Part shown: positions 47,348 through 56,890 of the stretch, in pieces
Position numbering within the stretch: position 1 is the stretch's first letter
Layout: each line of letters begins with the position of its first letter
Assembly (NCBI GenBank): GCA_949300425.1
Contig: CASGED010000126.1
Span: 1-64,000, forward strand
Direction of reading: 5' to 3'
DNA from: an uncultured Bacteroides sp.
GTDB lineage: Bacteria; Bacteroidota; Bacteroidia; Bacteroidales; Bacteroidaceae
DNA length: 64,000 nucleotides
Translations under genes and position numbers: made by a program
The notes under the pieces: model-generated
What the model saw: only the letters and a program-made list of their open reading frames with translations
Database searches by the model: none
Told to the model about the DNA's origin: nothing

Positions 47348-48802
47348 TTATTCTTTAACAAAGTTAATCACCCGATGACCGATTGTCGGATCGCCTTCGG
47401 TCTCTTGTGACTGGTATCCCCAATGCATTTTATCACCCGTAAATAAATCGTTTACGTTCTCTACATTCTTACTCAAAATGAAAGAGCCGGAATCATAAGT
47501 CGGGTCTTGCGCAAACAACATCCAAACAGTTCCTTCTTTTCCGGGTTGAGGATTTGTTCCTCCTTTGACATAGCCTCCGACCCAATCTTCAGAGAAATGC
47601 CAAGTGTAGGTGAAAGGCGCTTGAGAGAACGTCAGTGTTTTAGCATTGTCATCTACCGTAACGGTTATTCCGTTTTTCGCTGTTCCGGCATCTACCGCGT
47701 CAGCTAAAAGTTGTCCATTAGAACCGGCATAGAACTTAATGCTTGATTTTTGAGATTGATCCAATAATGTTGCATTCCATTTCCAGTTACCATCTACATT
47801 ATCACCGAATCCGTTGCCGTTATCGTAAGTATAACCGCCTCCGCCATCTGCGTTCAGCATGTCATAGAAATAGTTGATGTCCGGTTTATACGTCTTTCCA
47901 ACCAGCAGTTTGGCAATTTCGCCTTCCACAGCTCCCGGCTCAGGGTCAATTCCGGGTTCCGGATCCGGATCAGTCGGGTCGTCCAAGTTTTCCGGTTCGC
48001 CTGGTATCCATTGCGTAATGTTGTCTTTGATGACAACACCCGCCCCCGCGCTGACCGTATAAATGTATTTATGCGCTTCGTCATAAGTGACCGAAGAAAG
48101 CTGGTATTCCCATGTCTCGCCGGTAGAAGCAGACTGAATGGTCAACGTCTTGTCTGCGCCCGAGACCGGCAATATAATAGCGGAATACTCATAGTTGCCC
48201 GTATTTACCAACGGAATGGAAACCGTTCCGGCCGAACCGGCGCCCGCTACCGTACCGTCCGCAATATTCAGGGTAGCCTGGCTGTAGTCATTGCCCGACA
48301 GCGTGACGGTAATGTCATCGGGGAACCCTGCTGTTCTTAAGGTAACTTGGCTCAAAACGTGCGCAAAAGTCAGCTCCACCGTATTGGAGGTCTGGTCGGC
48401 AGCGGCAACCGTTTTTTCCGCCCATAAAACATCTGTCTTTCCGTCCACATTAAAAACCAACGTATTGCTTGCCACTTCCGCACTATATGGATAATACGCA
48501 TGGAAAGTCACATCGCTTGCCGGACTAGGGAACTGAAGCGCATTGCTTTCCGCCTGAAATTGTCCGTTCAACGTCTGCAATACATAGGGCACATTCTCTA
48601 CGGCAGTAATCTCGTTACCGCTCATGGAGATACCGATTTTGTCATTCACTTCCCAGGCATCGCCGCTCACACGGGTCGACGTGATGCCTGCACTGAACTG
48701 AATGGGTAGAGAAGAAATAATGGAACTCTCCTCGTCGTTCGCACATGCTGCGGTCATGAGCAAAACAGCTGCTGATAACCAAAGTAAACTTTTCGTTTTC
48801 AT
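47348..48802 (-). CDS. Fimbrillin-like surface lipoprotein, PUL-associated (2)
   Basis: A 484-residue paralogue of the gene downstream. Lipobox LLMTAAC. A fimbrillin-like N-terminal region (LPIQFSAGI, NDKIGISM, FHAYYPY, TFAHVLSQVTL) is followed by an Asp/Pro-rich linker (DDPTDPDPEPGIDPEPG) and a C-terminal domain starting IAKLLVGKTYKPDINYFYDML. The linker suggests two independent modules held apart at the cell surface. 83 bp separate the two genes. Role inferred as glycan capture. Confidence 0.8.
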   Translation of the reverse strand: MKTKSLLWLSAAVLLMTAACANDEESSIISSLPIQFSAGITSTRVSGDAWEVNDKIGISMSGNEITAVENVPYVLQTLNGQFQAESNALQFPSPASDVTFHAYYPYSAEVASNTLVFNVDGKTDVLWAEKTVAAADQTSNTVELTFAHVLSQVTLRTAGFPDDITVTLSGNDYSQATLNIADGTVAGAGSAGTVSIPLVNTGNYEYSAIILPVSGADKTLTIQSASTGETWEYQLSSVTYDEAHKYIYTVSAGAGVVIKDNITQWIPGEPENLDDPTDPDPEPGIDPEPGAVEGEIAKLLVGKTYKPDINYFYDMLNADGGGGYTYDNGNGFGDNVDGNWKWNATLLDQSQKSSIKFYAGSNGQLLADAVDAGTAKNGITVTVDDNAKTLTFSQAPFTYTWHFSEDWVGGYVKGGTNPQPGKEGTVWMLFAQDPTYDSGSFILSKNVENVNDLFTGDKMHWGYQSQETEGDPTIGHRVINFVKE

Positions 48803-48849
48803 GATAAAAGTTCTTTTTTAATTAAACAAATATAGTATATTTCAAATTT

Positions 48850-50376
48850 TTATTTCGCCCGATAGGGGTATGCGGTATCAAACGCTACCTTAATGCCTTC
48901 CCACTGCAGTTCTTGTTTAATCTCATAAGTATTTCTGTCAAACAGGCTTCCGTTGTCCCACAAGAAAGGCACCATCCCGTATTTCTTCAGGTTTTCAACC
49001 ACATATTTATGGTAATAGACGTATGACTTATTATGAATCTCCTGCAAAGTAGGCGAGTCGAACGTTTTCAGGCTCGCGCCGTATTCTCCTACAATGACAG
49101 GAATGCCGTTGTCGAAGAATTTTTCCTTCATCTGCGGGAACAGGCCGTCAATGTATTCTTCGTTATAGTACGAATTGCGGTCGATGCCGTTTACCGGTTC
49201 TTGCAAATAATTGTTTCCCCAAAAATAGGCTGCATATCCCCACGAAGCGTCTTCGAGCATACAAAATGTAGAAGGTGCATAGAAATGGACTTCCATGGCC
49301 AAGCGGTCGGCAATGTAGTCGACCGGCATCTTCATGGTCGAAAGCGACAGTTCGAAATTCGTATTGGGAGCCTGATACACAATGACACGATGGGCGTTTC
49401 TTCCGCCGGTACTCCGTATCGCGTTGATACTTGCCTGCTCGTATTTGCACAGCACCGCGCATTGTTCCGCCGTTTCCGCCCCAGGCTCGTTCACCGTACC
49501 AAACATCAGCCGCTCGTCATAATCCCTGAAATTCTCAGCAATCTGTGTCCACACTTTAAACAGGATGGGTTCGTATTTCGACACCGAATCCTCCATGCAA
49601 GCTCTGTCCCAGTCGCCATTGTGGGTGTTCATCAGCACTTTCAGGTCGGGATACTTCATGCAGTAATCCACCACTTCCCGCATACGTTTAAACCAATTGG
49701 GATGAATCTTGTAATCCACTGCCGCAGGATCTTTCATGTCCATATAATAGACGTCCCATTTGCAAGGAATGCGGATTCCCCGGAAACCGTGCTCATACAC
49801 ACAGTCTATCAGTTCCTGCGTGGCGGCCGGATTTCCCCATGCTGTTTCCATCGACTCACCTGTGCCGAATGCTTCATTATTCAAATCCCAACTGACCCAT
49901 GCCTCCATGGTGTTTCCTAAGTTCCATCCGTTGGTGATGCTGTAAATCAAATCGAATATATCTGTTTCCATTTCTGTTTGGTCCGGTTCCACGTAGTTGG
50001 CTCCCGGCTGGAGAACTGAGATATCTATTTTGTCGAACCCAGACCTTGCGTAGAGCGTGACATAACGCGCCGTTGCTCCTTCATTCTTTCCGGCGGTAAT
50101 CGTTATCTCACACGTCTCACCCGGATTGCCGGAATTCGAGCTCAGTTCGCACCAGTCCGCTCCTCCGTAAATGTTCCAGTAGTATTCAGAAGATACGGTA
50201 ATGGTGGCTGTCCCGCCATTTCTATCTATCATGATTCCTTTGGAAGATACGGTAAGCCCTACGCTTTCCTGTTCGTCGGCATTGAAAATCGCCTCTTCCT
50301 CATCCTTACAGCCTGTCACCACCATTGTCAGCATACATAGCAGCAGGCTTATTACTTTAAATTTGAATTGTTTCAT
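48850..50376 (-). CDS. GH5 endo-glucanase/xyloglucanase with BACON domain
   Basis: A 508-residue surface lipoprotein (TMVVTGC). A BACON domain (about residues 35-125; GGTATITVSSEYYW, then SNSGNPGET) acts as a spacer, as in BoGH5A of the B. ovatus xyloglucan locus. The GH5 barrel, probably subfamily 4, has acid/base E297 in GTVNEPG and nucleophile E431 in IVGEYGAS. It would make the first cuts in xyloglucan outside the cell. The frame also opens at 50397, where ATG overlaps the SGBP stop (TAATG); I prefer 50376 because it fits the signal peptide. Confidence 0.9.
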   Translation of the reverse strand: MKQFKFKVISLLLCMLTMVVTGCKDEEEAIFNADEQESVGLTVSSKGIMIDRNGGTATITVSSEYYWNIYGGADWCELSSNSGNPGETCEITITAGKNEGATARYVTLYARSGFDKIDISVLQPGANYVEPDQTEMETDIFDLIYSITNGWNLGNTMEAWVSWDLNNEAFGTGESMETAWGNPAATQELIDCVYEHGFRGIRIPCKWDVYYMDMKDPAAVDYKIHPNWFKRMREVVDYCMKYPDLKVLMNTHNGDWDRACMEDSVSKYEPILFKVWTQIAENFRDYDERLMFGTVNEPGAETAEQCAVLCKYEQASINAIRSTGGRNAHRVIVYQAPNTNFELSLSTMKMPVDYIADRLAMEVHFYAPSTFCMLEDASWGYAAYFWGNNYLQEPVNGIDRNSYYNEEYIDGLFPQMKEKFFDNGIPVIVGEYGASLKTFDSPTLQEIHNKSYVYYHKYVVENLKKYGMVPFLWDNGSLFDRNTYEIKQELQWEGIKVAFDTAYPYRAK

Positions 50377-50396
50377 GGCCTTATTTTTCAAATTCA

Positions 50397-51956
50397 TTAT
50401 TCATTTACATAAATTCTCACGTTATCGATATAGAACTGTACATGCTCCGGCACACCGCTGGTGTTCGATTCGGGATGGAAAATGGCTGTAGCTCCAGTCT
50501 CTGCCAAATTGTCCATCAATTCACCATAATTGGAAGCATTGCTTACAAAAGACTGGAACGGAATAGAATAAGTAGCCCATTCACCCTCAATCAAGTCACC
50601 TGTATAAATGCTTTGCGGCTGATAGTCTATCCGTTGTTCGGGCCAAAACTCGAACTTAAAGTTGACATTGACAAACCTTTGGGCATAATAGCCTTCGTAT
50701 CTTAATTCCAGTTTCGACAAGTCCGTCGTGGAAGAAATATCGGAAGGCAAGACAATGCCGTTGAACGCCAATCGGCCGGCATTCCACCAGTACGGTTCGT
50801 CCAAATTGAAATCAGCGTCTATGCCCAAGCAAACTCCGGTAGTCACGTAAGGCGGATTCTCCCCGTCACCTTCCACCGCAACGGCACCACCCCAGTCCTG
50901 ACCGCCTTTTCCATCCATATCGGCAAGCACATGAATGGTCTCATAGAAGGGTATGACATCGCTTCCGGCAATGGTCTGTATGGTCAGCGTCCCGCCTTTC
51001 TCCGGCGCTTGGGGCATGACAAATTCCAAATGAGTCTCCTCTTCGGAAATCGTAATATCCGATGCCGGAATTACTACTTCGTTGTTACCTATGCTGATGC
51101 TCAGGATACCAACAAATCCTTCTCCGTCTATTTTCACGGTAGAGCCGACAATCGGCATATCCGAATTGATTTTCCTGATAACCGGAACCGACGCGTTGGT
51201 ATATAAGATGGTAGAAGCTTCCCCCGTGTGGGTCTTTACCATGATCCAACCTACTTCTTTCAAGGTCTCGGGCAAAATCAGATGCATTTCGGCGCCTTCG
51301 TTTTCTACCCAATATTCCAAATCGGTTTCCACTATCGGCGTTACAATGATTCTCGTATCGCTTTGTTCCAGTTCTTCATCCGCTATTTCCCACCACTCTT
51401 TATCCTCGGTAGAGCTGCCGCTACCGCTGCCGGTAGCGTAAGGGTCTGTATCGGTATAATATACCCGTTCTACGTCAATGAAATTACTTCCATACAACAC
51501 GATTTCATCTCCTGCGCTTAACGGGAAGTTGGCTTGCATAGAAGAAATGGAACATCCCCAGGCATTGATGTGGAAAGGATAAACGGCGATTCCTTCGCGC
51601 GTGACAACCCGAATCTCGTCTTTCAAATCCGGATTTGTGCCGGTAAGCTTGATGTCAGACGGAATTGTCAACAAGATGTTGTTATCGGTCACAAACGTAC
51701 CTTGGAAACTCACCTTCTGGTCGTTAATGTAAATCTCATACGTAGAACCCAGATTGCGCCCCATCAGGACGATGTTCGTTCCGGCAGTACACTCCGTGAA
51801 CGTACTGTCCGCCAAAGCGGGGTCTATCAAACGTACTCCCGTAATAACCGGCATTTTATCTGCCGCATCGTCTTTTGAACAGGACGTCAGAAGGCCGCAC
51901 ACCGCAAAAACGATACAACCCAACAGTATGTAAACTATATTTTTCATGTCATTCAT
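50397..51956 (-). CDS. Surface glycan-binding protein (SGBP-B type, IPT/TIG domains)
   Basis: A 519-residue lipoprotein (GLLTSC). Three or so IPT/TIG immunoglobulin-like domains follow (GTNIVLMGRNLGS, GDEIVLYGSNF, GSTVKIDGEGF), then a C-terminal beta-rich region with many tryptophans and tyrosines (YWWNAGRLAFNG, FEFWPEQRI). This matches the multimodular SGBP-B of xyloglucan loci, whose last domain binds the glycan. It captures polysaccharide outside and feeds it to GH5 and SusCD. It lies 49 bp after susD. Confidence 0.88.
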   Translation of the reverse strand: MNDMKNIVYILLGCIVFAVCGLLTSCSKDDAADKMPVITGVRLIDPALADSTFTECTAGTNIVLMGRNLGSTYEIYINDQKVSFQGTFVTDNNILLTIPSDIKLTGTNPDLKDEIRVVTREGIAVYPFHINAWGCSISSMQANFPLSAGDEIVLYGSNFIDVERVYYTDTDPYATGSGSGSSTEDKEWWEIADEELEQSDTRIIVTPIVETDLEYWVENEGAEMHLILPETLKEVGWIMVKTHTGEASTILYTNASVPVIRKINSDMPIVGSTVKIDGEGFVGILSISIGNNEVVIPASDITISEEETHLEFVMPQAPEKGGTLTIQTIAGSDVIPFYETIHVLADMDGKGGQDWGGAVAVEGDGENPPYVTTGVCLGIDADFNLDEPYWWNAGRLAFNGIVLPSDISSTTDLSKLELRYEGYYAQRFVNVNFKFEFWPEQRIDYQPQSIYTGDLIEGEWATYSIPFQSFVSNASNYGELMDNLAETGATAIFHPESNTSGVPEHVQFYIDNVRIYVNE

Positions 51957-52005
51957 TTTATGCTTTAAGACTTTATTTTCGTACTACAATCCGCACGCTA
52001 TGATT

Positions 52006-53667
52006 TTACTCTTCTTCTCCCACGACTTCCTCCTCATCGCCAAAATCGTAATCAACCGGAGGCTCGTTGAGAAGTGGATTCTGAATCACGTCGCTTTCCG
52101 GATAAGGCAGGAAGATATTATCCGCCGTTACGTTGATAGCGAACGAAGGCTCGATATCTCCCCACTCAGTTTCTTCCGAGGAGAGGTCATTTTCCACATA
52201 AAAATGCAATACCCTGTTATCCACAGCCTTGATGTTGGAAGCTCTCCATCCGCGATGCTGGTTGTTGAAATAAGCCAGCATCTTGGTCGGCTTCCAGCTA
52301 TACCAACTGACCATGTCATACCAATTGCAATATTCCATAGCGAACTCTATTCTCCGCTCTTTGATAATATCATCAAGCGTGATGCGGCTTCTTTCGCTTA
52401 CCTTGGCACGGGCACGCACTTTGTTGAAGTATTCCAAACCTACCCCGCCGGTCAACACTTCATCGTTGCCTAAACAGGCTTCCGCCAACGTCAAGTAGGT
52501 GTCAGCCAGACGGAGAATATAGGTGTTTATAGGGCAGTTCATCGACGCGATATAGATGCCGCCGTTATCCTCACTGCCTCCTATGACTCCTTTCTTGACC
52601 GGTGCCGAAGTGCCTTCGTAACGATAGCCGCCTTCATTCGTGCAAATATAATCATAATAAGCTCCTTCGGTAAAGAAAGTGGCGTCTCGCCGGATGGTAT
52701 CGGCTACTTCATAAAGTTTCAGCATGTCAACGGAAGCACTCAGGCCACCTCCCCATACATTCACACCTCCGGTAACTTCCGGACCGAAAGCGATGTCGGC
52801 AAGCAATGTGTTGCAGACGCCCCATTCACCGTTTTCCACCCATTGCATAGCCAACAAGGACTCCCGGTTGTTGTTGCCCGAATACTTAAACAGGTCGGCA
52901 TAATTCTCCAACAACTCGATGCCGGAATTCTGGCATACGTCCAACGCATATTCCTTGGCCTTCTCCAAATCAGCGGCATCGCGGGAACCGTCGTTCTTTT
53001 CCCAACCGGAACGGCATAAGTACACTTTAGCCAACATGGCTTTGGCCGCCCAACTGGAAGCCTTTCCCGTAACCGGAATCTCCGGCAAGTGCTCGGCTGC
53101 ATAGGTCAAATCGTTGATAATGAAACGAAACGCATCTACAGCCTTATTCAAGGGACGAACCGGATTGTTTACAATATCCTGATTGTTCTCGAACAAAATG
53201 ACATTACCCCACAGACGTACCATATAGAAATAAGCCACCCCCCGCATCAGACGCGCTTCGGAAATGGTACGTGCCTTCGCTTCTTCCGTGACATCGGGTC
53301 CACATTTCGTTTCTACGGCGGTGATGACGGAATTTGCCATCGTGATGACAGAATAAAAAGCTTTCCACGTATCGGAAAGGTTGGCATGCAAAGCGGTCAC
53401 CTGGAAAGTGGTGAACTCCGGACTCATCCAAGGATTATAGGCATCGTTTGCCATCAGTGAACCGACAGCCACAGCCGGACGCTTGTTGTAGTCAAACCAA
53501 GCCCGGTTATACAAAGGTTCAGTAGCGGCATCCAACGCGTCATCCGACATGTAATAAGTGTCTTCCACGTATTGCCCTTCCGGTATTCGCTCTAAGAAAT
53601 CATCACCGCAAGCGGTCAGCCCTAAGAAAGGAATTGCTATACCTATATATTTAAGTAAATTCTTCAT
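52006..53667 (-). CDS. SusD-like outer-membrane lipoprotein
   Basis: A 553-residue SusD/RagB-family protein. Lipobox LGLTAC with Cys-20, then GDDFLERIPEGQY. The helical TPR-like core (LMRGVAYFYMVRLWGN, SSWAAKAMLAKVYL) and the C-terminal RIEFAMEYCNWYDMV are family hallmarks. It forms the lid over SusC and binds oligosaccharides for import. The 21-bp gap to susC indicates joint translation. Confidence 0.95.
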   Translation of the reverse strand: MKNLLKYIGIAIPFLGLTACGDDFLERIPEGQYVEDTYYMSDDALDAATEPLYNRAWFDYNKRPAVAVGSLMANDAYNPWMSPEFTTFQVTALHANLSDTWKAFYSVITMANSVITAVETKCGPDVTEEAKARTISEARLMRGVAYFYMVRLWGNVILFENNQDIVNNPVRPLNKAVDAFRFIINDLTYAAEHLPEIPVTGKASSWAAKAMLAKVYLCRSGWEKNDGSRDAADLEKAKEYALDVCQNSGIELLENYADLFKYSGNNNRESLLAMQWVENGEWGVCNTLLADIAFGPEVTGGVNVWGGGLSASVDMLKLYEVADTIRRDATFFTEGAYYDYICTNEGGYRYEGTSAPVKKGVIGGSEDNGGIYIASMNCPINTYILRLADTYLTLAEACLGNDEVLTGGVGLEYFNKVRARAKVSERSRITLDDIIKERRIEFAMEYCNWYDMVSWYSWKPTKMLAYFNNQHRGWRASNIKAVDNRVLHFYVENDLSSEETEWGDIEPSFAINVTADNIFLPYPESDVIQNPLLNEPPVDYDFGDEEEVVGEEE

Positions 53668-53688
53668 GATTGAAACAGTTTAAACAGG

Positions 53689-56600
53689 TTAAAAGTCAAG
53701 GTTCAGCCCGAATGTCCAAATCCGTTGAGTCGGATAACGGGCATTGTCGATACCTCTTAACAATACATTTTGATTCTGCGCTCCGACTTCCGGGTCATAT
53801 CCTTTATATCCGGTTATCGTAAAAGCATTCTGCACATTGACATACACACGCAACTGGTCTATACCCCATTTGGATATCAGTTTCCTGGGGAAGGTATATC
53901 CCAAAGAAATGTTTTTCGCACGCAAATAAGAAGCATCCTCAATGTACGCGTCGCTCAAACGATCATTGGTATTCGCATTGAGTTCCGTGACACGATGGGT
54001 AGTAGGATTCGGATTGACAACATATACATTACTGATGTCGCGGTCGCTGCCGTTGGGATCTATCATGCCTACTTGGGCAAAACCGAGTGCATCTGTCAAT
54101 GCGCCTGAATATCCCGGATTCAAGTAATCCCTGCGCAGGCAGTTATACACTTTGTTTCCATAAGCGCCGGTCAGGAAGATGTTCAAATCGAAATTCTTGT
54201 AAGTAAAGGTATTGTTGATACCAAACGTGAATTTCGGATTGGGGTCTCCTAAAAACACACGGTCTTTTTCGTCAATCACTCCGTCGCCGTTCGAGTCTTG
54301 CCAAATGTAGTCGCCTACCCATATTTGGTCTTTGTCTATCGTCATACCTTCAGGCAAAGCAACCGGCTTTGGGTTTCCCTGGTTGTCATAAATCGGGTAA
54401 CCGTTGGCGTCTTTTTGGTAGAAATCTGCTTCCGACATGAATATTCCCAGCATTTTGTAGCCATAGAATTGGCCCACAGGTTGACCCACCAAGGTATAAG
54501 TATAGGTTTCTCCGTCCGTATCTCCTTGGATACCGGCCGTTTCCGTATACAGTTTTGTCACTTTATTGCGATTGAGCGAGAAAGTAATTCCGGTTTGCCA
54601 AGTAAAATCCTTAGACGAGACATTGACGGTGTTCAACGTGATTTCAAAACCTTTGTTCTCCATAGCGCCCGCATTGACGTATGGGGACGAGATGATGCCG
54701 TTTACGTAAGACGGAAGCGACGCCTGCATAATCAGGTTATCAGTACGCTTCAAGTAAGCATCGAGAATCAGTTCAATCCGGTTGTTGAACAAGGTTATAT
54801 CCAATCCCGCATTATAGGCTTCCGTCTCTTCCCATTTCAGGTTTTCATTCGGATAGTTGCTCGCATAAAATCCTGTTCCTCTCACGGAAGTAGCCGTACT
54901 CATTTTCGTTCCGTAAGCATAGGAACCGGCGTTCTGGTTACCTACCAGTCCCCATCCTGCACGTAGCTTCAAACCGCTCAAATTCTCAAAACCTTTCATG
55001 AATTTCTCGCTGCTTATCTTCCATGCCAAGGCTACGGAAGGGAAAACTCCCCAGCGGTTGTTCCGTCCCAAGTTACTTGAACCGTCCGCACGGACCGTAG
55101 CGGTAATCAGGTAACGGTCGTCAAACGAATAATTCAGACGTCCGTAATAGGATTCCATCGCCCAACTCCCCCGACTGCTGCTGTTTAAAGCCGTATTCGC
55201 ATCGCCGGAATCCAACTCGTGAATGGTGTTGAACAGATAGCCCGTTCTGCTGCCCGACAGCGATTCCCAGCCGCTTTCTTGCGCTTCATGACCTGCCATG
55301 GCTCCTACCGTATGCTTGCCGAAAGTCCCGTTATAGTTCAGATAGGTCTTGAACGTCGTACTGAAACCGTTACCTGCACTACGTGAACCATACGATTGCT
55401 GCGTATATGTATCATAATCATACGACGGAGTGAACGAATAAGAAGTGTTGTAGTAAAAACTTCCTCCGTATTCTAACCGGAAGCTCAATCCTTTCCATAT
55501 TTTAAACTCGGCAAACATATTGGCATAGATGTCCAAGTTCTTATTGTAGTTCTCGCGCTGCAACGCTTGCTCAATCGGGTTCGGATAGTAAGTGCCATAC
55601 ATGTTAGGAGCCTGTGTACCGAACGTACCGTCAGGATTGCGCGCCGGTGTCTCGGGCGTTTGCTGAATGGCTGTTTCAATAATACCGTTGTTGTCGATGG
55701 TATTGTTTTGTTTGGAGTAAGCCACAGAAGCGTTTACGCCCATCGTAAGCCATTTGGTCAGGTTATTGTCCAAATTGGTACGGAAGGTGAGACGGTCGAA
55801 GCCTGAACCAATGGCAATACCGTCTTGCGACAGATAAGCTCCCGACAGCATATAGCGGAACTTATCGCTACCACCCGACAAGCTGATTTGATGGCTCTGC
55901 ATAGGAGCGGTGCGGAACAATTCGCCTTGCCAGTCTGTTCCTTCACCCAATATGGACACGTCTTCAAAGAAAGAGTTGGTACCGTAAGCCGATGAAATCT
56001 CTGACAACATGTTACGGTATTGCGCAAATTCGCGCAGATTCATCACATCCAACTTTTTAGGCAGTTGCTGCAAGGCGTAATATCCTTGGTAGGAAAACTT
56101 GTTTTTTCCTTCTTCACCTCGCTTGGTCGTAATCAATACGACACCGTTGCTAGCGCGTGACCCGTAGATGGCACTTGCCGAAGCATCCTTCAATACCTCC
56201 ATAGACACGATGTCCGCCGGGTTGATGTTGGACAAGGCACTTGAATTGTCGCCCGTAGAACCGGATACTGGTATACCATCTATCACGTACAACGGTTCGT
56301 TACCGCTCAAAGAGTTTGTTCCACGGATAGAGACTGAGATACCTCCACCGGGTGCGCCTGAGTTTTGGGTGACCGCTACACCCGCCGCACGTCCCTGCAA
56401 CACCTGGTCCAAAGACGTAGCGACCGTTTTGCTGATTTCTTCTGCCGAAACGGAAGCCACGGCACCTGTCAGGTCGCTTCTTTTCATTGTACCATAACCG
56501 ATGACCACTACTTCGTCCAACATTTCGCTGTCTTCTCTCAAAGACACATTGATTACCGGGCCGGTAACCTCCACAGTTTCGGTCAGGAAACCGATGAAAC

Positions 56601-56847
56601 TGAATTCCAATTTGATTCCTTTCCGGGTCTGAAGCGAGAATTTACCGTCCACATCGGAGATGGTTCCGTTCGTTGTTCCTTCTTCCCTGATGTTGACACC
56701 AATCAATGGTTCGCCGTCAGCCTCACTGACCACCGTACCGGTAACGGTCAGCCGTTCTTGCGCTTCTGCTCTGCCGATGCCCACTAATAACGACATCAGA
56801 ATGAAGACCAGCCACGCTCTTACACGATTTGCTTTTTGGTTTTTCAT
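53689..56847 (-). CDS. SusC-like TonB-dependent transporter
   Basis: A 1052-residue outer-membrane transporter. Order: Sec signal (GRAEAQ), carboxypeptidase-regulatory-like domain (VTGTVVSEADGEPLIGVNI), TonB box and RagA motif (DEVVVIGYGTMKRSDLTGAV), plug (LYVIDGIPV, then LKDASASAIYGSRASNGVVLITTK), then a 22-strand barrel ending RIWTFGLNLDF. Imports xyloglucan oligosaccharides using TonB energy (substrate inferred). 43 bp separate it from GH97. Confidence 0.96.
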   Translation of the reverse strand: MKNQKANRVRAWLVFILMSLLVGIGRAEAQERLTVTGTVVSEADGEPLIGVNIREEGTTNGTISDVDGKFSLQTRKGIKLEFSFIGFLTETVEVTGPVINVSLREDSEMLDEVVVIGYGTMKRSDLTGAVASVSAEEISKTVATSLDQVLQGRAAGVAVTQNSGAPGGGISVSIRGTNSLSGNEPLYVIDGIPVSGSTGDNSSALSNINPADIVSMEVLKDASASAIYGSRASNGVVLITTKRGEEGKNKFSYQGYYALQQLPKKLDVMNLREFAQYRNMLSEISSAYGTNSFFEDVSILGEGTDWQGELFRTAPMQSHQISLSGGSDKFRYMLSGAYLSQDGIAIGSGFDRLTFRTNLDNNLTKWLTMGVNASVAYSKQNNTIDNNGIIETAIQQTPETPARNPDGTFGTQAPNMYGTYYPNPIEQALQRENYNKNLDIYANMFAEFKIWKGLSFRLEYGGSFYYNTSYSFTPSYDYDTYTQQSYGSRSAGNGFSTTFKTYLNYNGTFGKHTVGAMAGHEAQESGWESLSGSRTGYLFNTIHELDSGDANTALNSSSRGSWAMESYYGRLNYSFDDRYLITATVRADGSSNLGRNNRWGVFPSVALAWKISSEKFMKGFENLSGLKLRAGWGLVGNQNAGSYAYGTKMSTATSVRGTGFYASNYPNENLKWEETEAYNAGLDITLFNNRIELILDAYLKRTDNLIMQASLPSYVNGIISSPYVNAGAMENKGFEITLNTVNVSSKDFTWQTGITFSLNRNKVTKLYTETAGIQGDTDGETYTYTLVGQPVGQFYGYKMLGIFMSEADFYQKDANGYPIYDNQGNPKPVALPEGMTIDKDQIWVGDYIWQDSNGDGVIDEKDRVFLGDPNPKFTFGINNTFTYKNFDLNIFLTGAYGNKVYNCLRRDYLNPGYSGALTDALGFAQVGMIDPNGSDRDISNVYVVNPNPTTHRVTELNANTNDRLSDAYIEDASYLRAKNISLGYTFPRKLISKWGIDQLRVYVNVQNAFTITGYKGYDPEVGAQNQNVLLRGIDNARYPTQRIWTFGLNLDF

Positions 56848-56890
56848 ATTTAAGTAAACTAAAGATTATTTTTATCTGATTTCAACTTAT

